Shown piece after piece: positions 1-5,196 of a stretch of DNA of 5,196 bases. Within the stretch, counting starts at the first letter, position 1. Each line of letters begins with the position of its first letter. The position numbers and the translations under genes were made by a program. Below the pieces are notes generated by a model. It did not search any database and was not told where the DNA came from. It was given only the letters and a program-made list of their open reading frames with translations. The DNA is from Bog-159 sp050011755 (GTDB lineage: Bacteria; Acidobacteriota; Terriglobia; Bryobacterales; Bryobacteraceae): the NCBI GenBank assembly GCA_050011755.1, contig JBEKIM010000479.1:1-5196 (forward strand), read 5' to 3'.

Positions 1-8
1 GCGGCGGG

Positions 9-704
9 TCATGCGGCACCGCCTTTCGCGTCGGCGATGGCTTTGAGAGCTATGGTCAGAGAGTTCTCCAGGTCGCGCACGGCGCCGGCGAGATCGCCGT
101 GTTCCCACGCATCGAGGACCGCGCGCGCGGACTCGCTTTGCCGTTCGAGAGCCTCTACCAAGTCCTCGACGGCCTCCGGGAGCCGATCCGTGATGGCCCA
201 CGCATCGATAATTTCGCGGGTGGCCTCGGCCTGGCGTTCGAGGGCTTTCAGGAGTTCGGGTGCATAAAACTGGAGTCTGTATGCATCTGTCATCCAGTGC
301 AGCACTTCTTCGCCATCCCGGTTAATGATGTGTATCTCCTGAAGTTCGAGATAGCCGCACTCGGCGGGAGAAAAACCGAGTTTGCCGGGGTCTTCGCCGA
401 AGGCTTTGCGCGCGAGTGCGAGCGCTTCCGCCGGCGTCTCGGCTGCGAAGATGTCCTCGGCAGGGCCCACAGTGGTGCGGAACATGGCCATGTACTCGTG
501 GGCGTTTTCCTCTTCGCATTCCGCATCGTAGTGTTTGCGGGCGGTCTCAAGGGCGGTCTGAAGGCTGACGTTCTCGCGGTCTGACCAGTGCATCAGATCG
601 CAGAGAAGATCCGGCAGCGCGTCGGCGTAATCCGTGCCCGTAGTGCATTGAAAATGCCGGAGCGCAGCGGCAGCCCATTCGGCGCGATCGAGATTTGTAG
701 GCAT
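9..704 (-). CDS. Hypothetical plasmid/phage-type helical protein, 231 aa, with C-terminal internal duplication
   Basis: No function can be assigned. The start is an ATG at 702-704 on the minus strand, preceded by a good Shine-Dalgarno (GGAAAGGA, minus strand of 714-721, 9 nt spacing). The stop is TGA at 9-11. The protein is acidic, with no signal peptide or membrane segment. Residues about 8-64 form a helical block (WAAAALRHF, DLLCDLMHWSDR, ALETARKHYDAE) of a type I associate with small genes on plasmids and integrated elements. Residues about 70-145 look alpha/beta and may be a separate domain (FRTTVGPAEDIFAAETPAEA through DGEEVLHWMTDAYRLQFYAPE). Residues 151-182 and 183-212 are a tandem duplication: LLKALERQAEATREIIDAW is repeated as LVEALERQSESARAVLDAW, and a third degenerate helix follows, suggesting a helical hairpin or coiled coil. 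The gene is divergent from the ATPase-protease pair and is probably a separate transcription unit. Confidence is high that it is coding and low for any role. Confidence 0.82.
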   Translation of the reverse strand: MPTNLDRAEWAAAALRHFQCTTGTDYADALPDLLCDLMHWSDRENVSLQTALETARKHYDAECEEENAHEYMAMFRTTVGPAEDIFAAETPAEALALARKAFGEDPGKLGFSPAECGYLELQEIHIINRDGEEVLHWMTDAYRLQFYAPELLKALERQAEATREIIDAWAITDRLPEAVEDLVEALERQSESARAVLDAWEHGDLAGAVRDLENSLTIALKAIADAKGGAA

Positions 705-1005
705 TGTGATTTTTCCTTTCCGTTTAGGAGGCCGCCAACACCGGGGCCTCGACGGCGAAGGGGTTTAGCCGGGCGGTGCGGGGTCAATCGGGATTCGCGG
801 GGAACCGGAACGCAACAAAATCTGCCGGCACGGCAATTTTGTCTGCGTTATGGGCGGAAGACCGATTGACCCGGCAAGCGCCGAACGGCTGCATAATTCA
901 CCCAAAAATCGAGGCCCTGGGGTGGCGGGTGACCGAGTGCGGTTTACCGCGTATTTATCTCGGCATGGCCTAAGCCCTTGTCGGCCAATGGCTTCCAGAT
1001 AGGAC
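705..1005. other. Divergent intergenic region, no convincing gene
   Basis: About 300 bases lie between the start of the minus-strand hypothetical gene and the promoter of the ATPase gene. The open frame at 776-973 (plus, GTG start) has no ribosome binding site and runs straight through the large palindrome, so I do not call it. Besides the palindrome at 781-872 there are two short dyads: GCCG-AA-CGGC (880-889) and GCGGT-TT-ACCGC (939-950). No good sigma-70 promoter for the minus-strand gene was found. TTGACC (minus strand of 782-787) has no properly spaced -10. No attachment site, origin or tRNA was recognised. Confidence 0.6.
781..872. repeat. Large imperfect palindrome with nested hairpin
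   Basis: The outer arms are a perfect 11-bp inverted repeat, GGGTCAATCGG (781-791) and CCGATTGACCC (862-872). Nested inside at 809-849 is a second hairpin: AACGCA/TGCGTT (809-814, 844-849), CAAAAT/ATTTTG (816-821, 836-841) and TGCCG/CGGCA (823-827, 831-835) around a 3-nt GCA loop. Only one bulged C and a small 1x2 internal loop interrupt the inner stem, giving 17 inner base pairs. No T-tract follows on either strand, so an intrinsic terminator is unlikely. Its place between two divergent genes suggests a protein-binding, recombination or structured-DNA role. No 5-bp target duplication flanks the outer arms. Confidence 0.75.
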
Positions 1006-1034
1006 TTGACTTTCGTCTCGTAATAGTCAATAAT
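1006..1034 (+). promoter_or_regulatory. Sigma-70-like promoter of the ATPase-protease operon
   Basis: TTGACT (1006-1011) and AATAAT (1029-1034) each match the consensus -35 and -10 hexamers at five of six positions, and the spacer is exactly 17 nt. Transcription would be expected to begin around 1040-1042, on top of the ATG at 1041 and 20 nt before the ATG at 1062. The local AT richness contrasts with the flanking DNA. The first 21-bp repeat fills the spacer and the -10, and the second covers the expected start point. A protein bound to the repeats would therefore block this promoter. Confidence 0.6.
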
Positions 1035-1116
1035 CGTCTCATGAAAGACGAACATCGTTTCATGAACGAGCTTTTTCGTATCGTAAATGGCGCTCTTCGT
1101 CTCGATATAGACAAAG
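1012..1116 (+). repeat. Array of five 21-bp direct repeats (iteron-like, probable operator)
   Basis: Five contiguous units start at 1012, 1033, 1054, 1075 and 1096. The core at unit positions 2-8 is TCGTCTC in units 1, 2 and 5, TCGTTTC in unit 3 and TCGTATC in unit 4, always spaced 21 bp (two helical turns). The right half is looser (RTRAAAGRCRAA-like). Unit 2 is itself a dyad, with TCGTCT (1034-1039) facing AGACGA (1046-1051), and units 1 and 5 keep part of this symmetry. A sixth unit at 1117 is barely recognisable. The CGT codon is invariant in all five units where synonymous arginine codons would be allowed, which argues for DNA-level conservation rather than protein heptads alone. The array overlaps the promoter and the 5' end of the ATPase gene. 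Confidence 0.72.
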
Positions 1117-2198
1117 TGCGAAACTACACGGCTTTTCTGGCGGAGAAGCTCGAAAAGGCCGGCGACAAGAGTGCCGCCAGCCGGTTGCGCAAGATGCTGG
1201 AGGAGAGCGACCACCAGCTCCGGCCGGCAGGGGTCAGCTTCGCCAAGGCATTGCCGGTTGACGAGGAGAGCCGGTTTCCGCTGATCGAACGCGTGAACCT
1301 TAAGATGCTCCACGAAGTGCCGGTCGTGCTCCCGCAAGAGCAATGGGACTTGGTGAATGAATTTCTGAGCGTCGCAAAAAGTCACGCGCAGTTTGAGGCG
1401 CCGGGCGCGGTTACGTCTCTCAGCCTCCTCATGTACGGGCCGCCCGGAACGGGAAAGAGCCGGCTCGCGCGATTCATCGCGCAGGAATTGGGGCTGGACC
1501 TGTTCGTCGCGCGGCTCGATGGCGTGATCTCCTCCTTTCTCGGCAGTACATCCAAGAACATCAGGGCGCTGTTCGATTTCGCGGCGAAGACGCCCTGTGT
1601 GCTTTTCCTCGATGAATTCGACGCCATAGCCAAGCTCCGCGGCGACACGCAGGAACTCGGCGAGCTGAAACGGGTGGTGAACAGCTTTATCCAGAACCTC
1701 GACACGATTGGAACGCAGTCCATTGTTTTGGCCGCGACGAATCATGAGGATCTACTCGATTCCGCTATATGGCGGCGATTCGGTTACCGCATCGCCTTGA
1801 CCTACCCGTCAGCGGATATGCGGCACAAGATGTGGGCGGAGTTCAGCCAGCCGTTGGAATTCAGCGAACGGGAGATTGCGCTGCTGACCGATCTCTCGGA
1901 AGGGTTTTCTGGGTCTGATATTCACGAAGTCTGCGTGCGGCTGTCCCGGCGGCGGACCACGACACAGAAACATCCCGAGCTGAAGGATGCATTCCAGGTC
2001 CTGCAGAACATCGCGATCGGAGAAGGAGAGGCGCGCCGGTTTCTCTCGGGCCTGCGTGGCAGCGACGCACACGCCGTCGCGATTGCCCTTCGGGATCGCA
2101 ACCAAAAGCTGTACAGCCACTCGGCGCTGGCCAACCTGTTTGGCGTGTCGAAGGCCACAGCGTACAGATGGGCGGTGAAGGAGGTAGACCATGGCTGA
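1041..2198 (+). CDS. ietA: IetA-like AAA+ ATPase with C-terminal helix-turn-helix
   Basis: This is a 385-aa cytoplasmic AAA+ ATPase (numbering from the ATG at 1041). Residues about 8-60 are a helical N-terminal domain. The ATPase core follows: Walker A GPPGTGKS at 133-140, an aromatic pore-loop-like SFLG around 165-168, Walker B LFLDEFD with D191/E192, sensor 1 N234 in AATN, arginine finger pair R245/R246 in WRRFG, and the sensor-2 region GFSGSDIHEV. All catalytic residues are present, so ATP hydrolysis and substrate remodelling are expected. Residues about 343-381 (HSALANLFGVSKATAYRW) look like a helix-turn-helix. Pairing with the overlapping S8 protease identifies it as IetA-like, the antitoxin/regulator partner in the Ti-plasmid ietAS module. 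The start is uncertain. ATG 1041 would give an almost leaderless transcript; ATG 1062 gives 378 aa with a short leader. The frame also extends to a TTG at 978, but that lies upstream of the probable promoter. None has a clear Shine-Dalgarno. Confidence 0.85.
   Translation: MKDEHRFMNELFRIVNGALRLDIDKVRNYTAFLAEKLEKAGDKSAASRLRKMLEESDHQLRPAGVSFAKALPVDEESRFPLIERVNLKMLHEVPVVLPQEQWDLVNEFLSVAKSHAQFEAPGAVTSLSLLMYGPPGTGKSRLARFIAQELGLDLFVARLDGVISSFLGSTSKNIRALFDFAAKTPCVLFLDEFDAIAKLRGDTQELGELKRVVNSFIQNLDTIGTQSIVLAATNHEDLLDSAIWRRFGYRIALTYPSADMRHKMWAEFSQPLEFSEREIALLTDLSEGFSGSDIHEVCVRLSRRRTTTQKHPELKDAFQVLQNIAIGEGEARRFLSGLRGSDAHAVAIALRDRNQKLYSHSALANLFGVSKATAYRWAVKEVDHG
2178..2185 (+). promoter_or_regulatory. 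Strong ribosome binding site of the protease gene
   Basis: AAGGAGGT is a full anti-16S match, five bases before the ATG at 2191, and lies inside the last codons of the ATPase gene. It fixes the protease start. Together with the 8-nt overlap it indicates translation coupled to, but potentially stronger than, that of the ATPase, whose own start lacks a visible ribosome binding site. Confidence 0.88.
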
Positions 2199-4518
2199 GA
2201 CGCCGCGGCATGAGCGGCTGCCGATAAAGCTCATCATGCCCAAACAGTACACGGAGCGCAGGATAACGGCCGGGGGCGCGCCCCCGGTGCCGTTCCGGCC
2301 CGTTGACGCTAGGTATCGCAACCATCTCTCGAAGCAGGTTTCAGCGATCCGCAGCGCCATCGTTCCGCAGATTCGCACCACCGGAGCCGCGCCTGTGCGC
2401 GTGAAGCTCATCCCGAAGGCCGCCGCGAAAAGCCATCGCCCGGACCATCTGTTCTCGCCCGATTCTTGCCCGATCATCGGCTCCGGCCGGCTGGGGGAAT
2501 TATTCGTAAAGGCTACAGCGCATGGGCTGGATGTCCTGACCAGAACCATCGAGGGCAATGAATCGGATCGCATGACCAAGGAGCTTTCCTGCGTTGAGTC
2601 CATCGAGCCGGTCACCCCGGCATACCGGCGCGGCGGCGTGGACGCCGCGGCCGTGCTTCGCAGAAGTCCAAGGCGGGGCAAGGATGGATTCGTCACGCGC
2701 GTGCGCCTGTTCAATTTCGGGGCTGATCGCGATCAGCCGCGGCTGGTGGAGGATTTCGAGAGCGGGTGCCGGAGGAGAGGGATTCGATTCGATCAGCAGG
2801 GGTACTCTCCGTCTAGCTTTACCTACGGCATCGAATGCCGGTCTGTTGAGGATGTTGAAAACGTGTCGCGCATCATCGGCGTGCGCTCGATCATGCACAT
2901 GCCGCTGGTCCGCACCATCCGGCCTCGAATGTTGAATCCGAAACCGCTCCCGGCGCTTCCTGCCAGAGGCGATTACGCTGGCGATGTTCCGGTGGTGGTC
3001 GTGGTGGATAGCGGGATTTCGGATGAGAATACCGCGCTGGAGAGCTGGGTGGCCGGGCGGGATTCCCAGGTTGCGCCGGAGTATCAGAACACGGCGCACG
3101 GCACATTTGTCGCTGGCCTTATCTGCTGCGGGAGTGTGCTGAACCCAACTCTTGCGGGCATCGATGCGAGCCCGTGCGGGGTGTTTGATCTCCAGGTCAT
3201 GCCGAACCAGGACCCCGAAGCAGGAGACACGCTCGCGCTCATGGAACAGGAGTTTTTAGTTTCATTGGAGAGCGCGCTGCAGGAGCATGCGAACACGTAC
3301 AAGGTCTGGAACCTGTCGCTTGGGACCGATGAGGTCTGCTCGCTCGACGAGTTTTCATCGCTCGCTGAAGAACTCGACAACTTGCAGGAAAAATACCAGG
3401 TCTCGTTTGTCATCAGCGCCGGAAACTACGATACGCCGCCGCTGCTGGATTTTCCCCGCACGCAACAGCAGCTCGACATGGGGCGGATCACAACGCCAGC
3501 GGACAGCGTTCTCGGAATCACGGTGGGCGCGGTCTCGCACGTGGATTACAAAAAGAACGGCCCGAAGGAACACCATCCGTCCGCCTTCTCGCGGCATGGC
3601 GCCGGGCCGAATTACATCATCAAGCCGGATCTGGTGCATTACGGCGGATCGTGCTCGACAGACCTGAGCCACATCGCCGGCGTCCGGTCTCTCAATGGCG
3701 CCGGATCGGCCGAGGACGTTGGGACGAGTTTCGCGGCACCGCTGGTGTCCAGAACGCTGGCCCAAATCTACCACCAGATCACGCCCACCCCATCGCCCGT
3801 GCTGGCCAGAGCGCTGCTCACGCATCACGCGCGCGATCCTAGAACGAAAAATCGCGTGCCGGACGGAGATGAAAACTTCTTCGGCTTCGGCCTGCCGACC
3901 CCCGTTCCGTATTGCCTCGAATGCACACCGTACACCTCGACCCTGGTCTTCGATGACGTGCTCCGGCCCGGCTATTTCCTGGAGTGGGACGACTTTCCGT
4001 ATCCGCCCTCGCTGCACCGGGATGGGAAATATTTCGGTGAAATCTGGATGACAGTGGCGTTCGCGCCGGCGCGCGGCTCGCGGTGGGGGACCGAGTACTG
4101 CGAAACCCACATCGATGCGCACTTCGGCGTTTACCGCGGGCAGAAGTCGCGGGAAACCGGAGCCGTAAAGTCGAAGTTCGTTGGCCTCGTGCCGCCGGAG
4201 CATAAGAACGCGGGGATTCTCTACGAGTCGTATCAGGTTGAGAAGCTGCGGAAATGGGCGCCCGTGCGCACCTACTACGGGAACCTCGATGAAAAGGGCG
4301 AGCGCGGGGACCGCTGGCGGCTGAAGCTGCAACTGCTAACCCGCCACGGGATCGAGGACGAGGATGCGTTCCAGCCGCAGCCGTTTTCGCTCATCATCAC
4401 CATCTCCGACCCGGAGGGGAAGGCGCGGGTTTACGACGAAATGGCCCAGATTATCCGCAACCGGTTCAAGTGGAACAACCTGACCATCCGCGCGGCGGCG
4501 CGCATCAGGACGCAGTAG
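2191..4518 (+). CDS. ietS: IetS-like S8 (subtilisin-family) serine protease
   Basis: This is a 775-aa serine endopeptidase with no signal peptide or membrane segment, so it should act in the cytoplasm. Residues 1 to about 260 are a family-specific N-terminal region, basic at its start. The subtilase domain spans about 265-560 with a complete triad: D273 in VVVVVDSGI, H303 in NTAHGTFVAG and S513 in GTSFAAP. The oxyanion asparagine is N412 in SAGNY. Residues about 575-775 form a C-terminal, probably beta-rich domain containing RWGTEYCETHIDAHFG (631-646), a segment resembling the tail of other ATPase-linked S8 proteases. The gene overlaps the upstream AAA gene by 8 nt, the classical order of ietAS, where the protease is the toxic/effector component held in check by the ATPase. 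Its substrate is unknown. The length (700-800 aa) fits the group. The S8 assignment is certain from the motifs. The IetS name rests on partner and architecture, and some AAA-S8 pairs have other names or none. Confidence 0.9.
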   Translation: MAETPRHERLPIKLIMPKQYTERRITAGGAPPVPFRPVDARYRNHLSKQVSAIRSAIVPQIRTTGAAPVRVKLIPKAAAKSHRPDHLFSPDSCPIIGSGRLGELFVKATAHGLDVLTRTIEGNESDRMTKELSCVESIEPVTPAYRRGGVDAAAVLRRSPRRGKDGFVTRVRLFNFGADRDQPRLVEDFESGCRRRGIRFDQQGYSPSSFTYGIECRSVEDVENVSRIIGVRSIMHMPLVRTIRPRMLNPKPLPALPARGDYAGDVPVVVVVDSGISDENTALESWVAGRDSQVAPEYQNTAHGTFVAGLICCGSVLNPTLAGIDASPCGVFDLQVMPNQDPEAGDTLALMEQEFLVSLESALQEHANTYKVWNLSLGTDEVCSLDEFSSLAEELDNLQEKYQVSFVISAGNYDTPPLLDFPRTQQQLDMGRITTPADSVLGITVGAVSHVDYKKNGPKEHHPSAFSRHGAGPNYIIKPDLVHYGGSCSTDLSHIAGVRSLNGAGSAEDVGTSFAAPLVSRTLAQIYHQITPTPSPVLARALLTHHARDPRTKNRVPDGDENFFGFGLPTPVPYCLECTPYTSTLVFDDVLRPGYFLEWDDFPYPPSLHRDGKYFGEIWMTVAFAPARGSRWGTEYCETHIDAHFGVYRGQKSRETGAVKSKFVGLVPPEHKNAGILYESYQVEKLRKWAPVRTYYGNLDEKGERGDRWRLKLQLLTRHGIEDEDAFQPQPFSLIITISDPEGKARVYDEMAQIIRNRFKWNNLTIRAAARIRTQ
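2270..2287. repeat. Perfect 18-bp GC-only palindrome inside the protease gene
   Basis: CCGGGGGCGCGCCCCCGG is a perfect palindrome made entirely of G and C, and it includes a GGCGCGCC octamer. It lies about 80 nt after the protease start codon and encodes part of the stretch AGGAPPVP, in a poorly structured N-terminal segment. In mRNA it could form a GC-only hairpin near the 5' end of the coding region. Whether it is regulatory or a chance product of glycine/proline codons in GC-rich DNA cannot be told. Confidence 0.6.
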
Positions 4519-4548
4519 ATGATTTTGGGGAAGAGGTTTTTAACGAAC

Positions 4549-4566
4549 GGGCTTCGGCCCAATTTT
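4549..4566 (+). terminator. Short UUCG hairpin with weak T-tract, possible terminator or attenuator
   Basis: GGGC-TTCG-GCCC (4549-4560) forms a 4-bp GC stem closed by the very stable C(UUCG)G tetraloop and is followed by AATTTT. It lies 30 nt after the protease stop codon and 21 nt before the next gene. The stem is short and the T-run poor, so read-through into the downstream genes is likely. It may be a partial terminator or an mRNA-end protector. Confidence 0.4.
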
Positions 4567-4587
4567 ACAAGGTGAAAGGACAGCAAC

Positions 4588-4776
4588 ATGGCAAAGACAA
4601 GTGGACTGAGGCCCGGTCAAACGGTTCCGAGATCCGGGCTCTATCAACAAATCGGACCCAGAGGCGGCAAAGGGCCGGAAGTGACCGCAGTGAAGGGAGA
4701 GCCGCTGCCTCCGGCCCCAATGAAAGGGACCACGTACAAACTCGTCGATCCGGCGATTCACAAGTCGGGAAAGTAG
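4588..4776 (+). CDS. Small YjzC-like glycine/proline-rich protein, 62 aa
   Basis: This is a short basic protein with a good Shine-Dalgarno (AAAGGA at 4575-4580, 7 nt before the ATG). The N-terminal part, RPGQTVPRSGLYQQIGPRGG, matches the pattern of small YjzC-type proteins (RPG..P.SG.Y..IGPRGG). It is followed by EVTAVKGEPLPP and a GTTYKLVDP...KSGK tail. No membrane segment, signal peptide or catalytic motif is visible. The function of the family is unknown to me. The compact Gly/Pro-rich sequence suggests a small beta-fold or extended protein rather than an enzyme. It lies 69 nt downstream of the protease and 6 nt upstream of the GIY-YIG-like gene, so it is most likely co-transcribed with the latter. 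Confidence is good that it is a real gene and moderate for the YjzC resemblance. Confidence 0.75.
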   Translation: MAKTSGLRPGQTVPRSGLYQQIGPRGGKGPEVTAVKGEPLPPAPMKGTTYKLVDPAIHKSGK

Positions 4777-4782
4777 GACACT

Positions 4783-5196
4783 ATGTTCATACCACCAGTT
4801 TCTCCGCCGCCACGCGGCATTAAATTCTCCGACGCCCTTTTCACGGAGCCAGAGAGTTTTCCGTCGCCGCTGGCGGCATCGCTATCGAGTTTCATTCGGC
4901 AAGAGGGCCTATACGCGATTCTCACGGATGATCCTGGCCAGCGCCCCAGGCCATTCCGGCTGCTGTATATCGGCGAATCCGAGAACGTGTGGGGCCGGGC
5001 CGCCGTCAGCCATGAGTGCCATGATTCCTGGCGGCAAGCTGCCGGAACGTTGGGCCGGCTCTATCGCGCCTTTCACGCGATGCCGGGGTCAACGCAACGG
5101 CAACGGCAACTTTTGGAGAGCGCTATCATGGCCGCGTATAATCCGCCGTGCAACCAGAAGTTCTGCTTTGGTTTCGCGGGATTGCTTGTAGGGATG
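4783..5196 (+). CDS. GIY-YIG-like endonuclease domain protein (partial, runs off the right edge)
   Basis: The reading frame is open from the ATG at 4783 to the window end (138 codons, no stop), so the C terminus is missing. An AGGA at 4775-4778 lies 4 nt before the start. After a proline-rich lead (PPVSPPPRG) the protein shows the GIY-YIG pattern: GLY at 42-44, LYIG at 61-64, R72 and H77 in the following helix, E112 in LLESAIMAAY, and N124 in YNPPCN. These correspond to the two strand motifs, the catalytic arginine and metal-binding glutamate, and the terminal asparagine of the fold. Family members cut DNA in repair, homing, restriction and mobile-element contexts. Which of these applies here is unknown. 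The start is 6 nt after the stop of the small upstream gene, implying an operon. A shorter frame at 4928-5191 on the same strand is an out-of-frame shadow. Confidence 0.75.
   Translation, partial: MFIPPVSPPPRGIKFSDALFTEPESFPSPLAASLSSFIRQEGLYAILTDDPGQRPRPFRLLYIGESENVWGRAAVSHECHDSWRQAAGTLGRLYRAFHAMPGSTQRQRQLLESAIMAAYNPPCNQKFCFGFAGLLVGM

Noticed and set aside
802..857. Integron attC-like site at the inner hairpin (AAC...GTT at its ends)
   Set aside because: The sequence after GTT is ATGG rather than the RRRY of an attC core, and no integrase or cassette array is present.
781..872. Tn3-family miniature element, because the arms start GGGTC
   Set aside because: The arms lack the conserved inner end of Tn3 repeats and no 5-bp target duplication flanks them (GTGCG versus GGCAA).
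866..897. Second promoter TTGACC...CATAAT upstream of the ATPase gene
   Set aside because: The spacer is 20 nt, outside the usual range, and the -35 is part of the palindrome arm.
776..973. Plus-strand 65-codon frame in the intergenic region
   Set aside because: GTG start without a Shine-Dalgarno, coding sequence running through the palindrome, no recognisable protein.
978..1040. TTG start extending the ATPase by 21 residues
   Set aside because: It lies upstream of the probable promoter, has no ribosome binding site, and the added residues mostly come from the promoter and the first repeats.
765..1745. 326-codon open frame on the minus strand, with a striking ET-containing heptad pattern
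   Set aside because: It lies antisense to the well-supported ATPase, has no ribosome binding site, and its heptads are merely the translation of the 21-bp DNA repeats.
1809..2714. 301-codon minus-strand open frame spanning the ATPase-protease junction
   Set aside because: It is antisense to two well-supported coding regions, with low-complexity composition and no start signal.
3355..4332. Long minus-strand open frame opposite the protease gene
   Set aside because: It is arginine- and proline-rich with no domain motif, and is the antisense of a gene with an intact catalytic triad; a typical shadow in GC-rich DNA.

Overview
The window is a GC-rich (roughly 60 % by eye) piece of bacterial accessory DNA. 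The Shine-Dalgarno sites, the small plasmid/phage-type protein on the left edge and the GC-rich codon use suggest a Gram-negative host such as a proteobacterium or acidobacterium. No gene here fixes the taxon. No rRNA, tRNA, transposase, integrase or CRISPR array was seen.

Layout: (1) 9-704, minus strand: an acidic helical hypothetical protein of the kind found on plasmids and integrated elements, with an internal duplication near its C terminus. (2) About 705-1005: a gene-poor divergent intergenic region containing a striking imperfect palindrome (781-872). (3) 1006-1116: a near-consensus sigma-70 promoter overlaid by five diverged 21-bp direct repeats that run over both candidate start codons of the next gene. 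(4) 1041-2198 and 2191-4518, plus strand: an AAA+ ATPase and an intracellular subtilisin-like (S8) serine protease, overlapping by 8 nt. Order, domain content and coupling match the ietA-ietS pair. That pair is known as a plasmid-stabilising toxin-antitoxin module (AAA antitoxin, protease toxin) on an Agrobacterium Ti plasmid and was later recovered as a phage-defence system. (5) 4519-4587: a short gap with a small UUCG-loop hairpin. (6) 4588-4776: a 62-aa glycine/proline-rich protein resembling YjzC. (7) 4783 to the right edge: a GIY-YIG-like endonuclease domain gene, cut off by the window, which starts 6 nt after gene 6.

Working model: the ATPase and protease act as one cytoplasmic unit in which the ATPase controls or feeds the protease. 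The ATPase carries a C-terminal helix-turn-helix, and the promoter is covered by 21-bp repeats with partial dyad symmetry. This is consistent with autoregulation in the manner of toxin-antitoxin operons. Genes 6 and 7 lie downstream on the same strand and may be an associated nuclease cassette. Whether they belong to the same system cannot be decided from this sequence.
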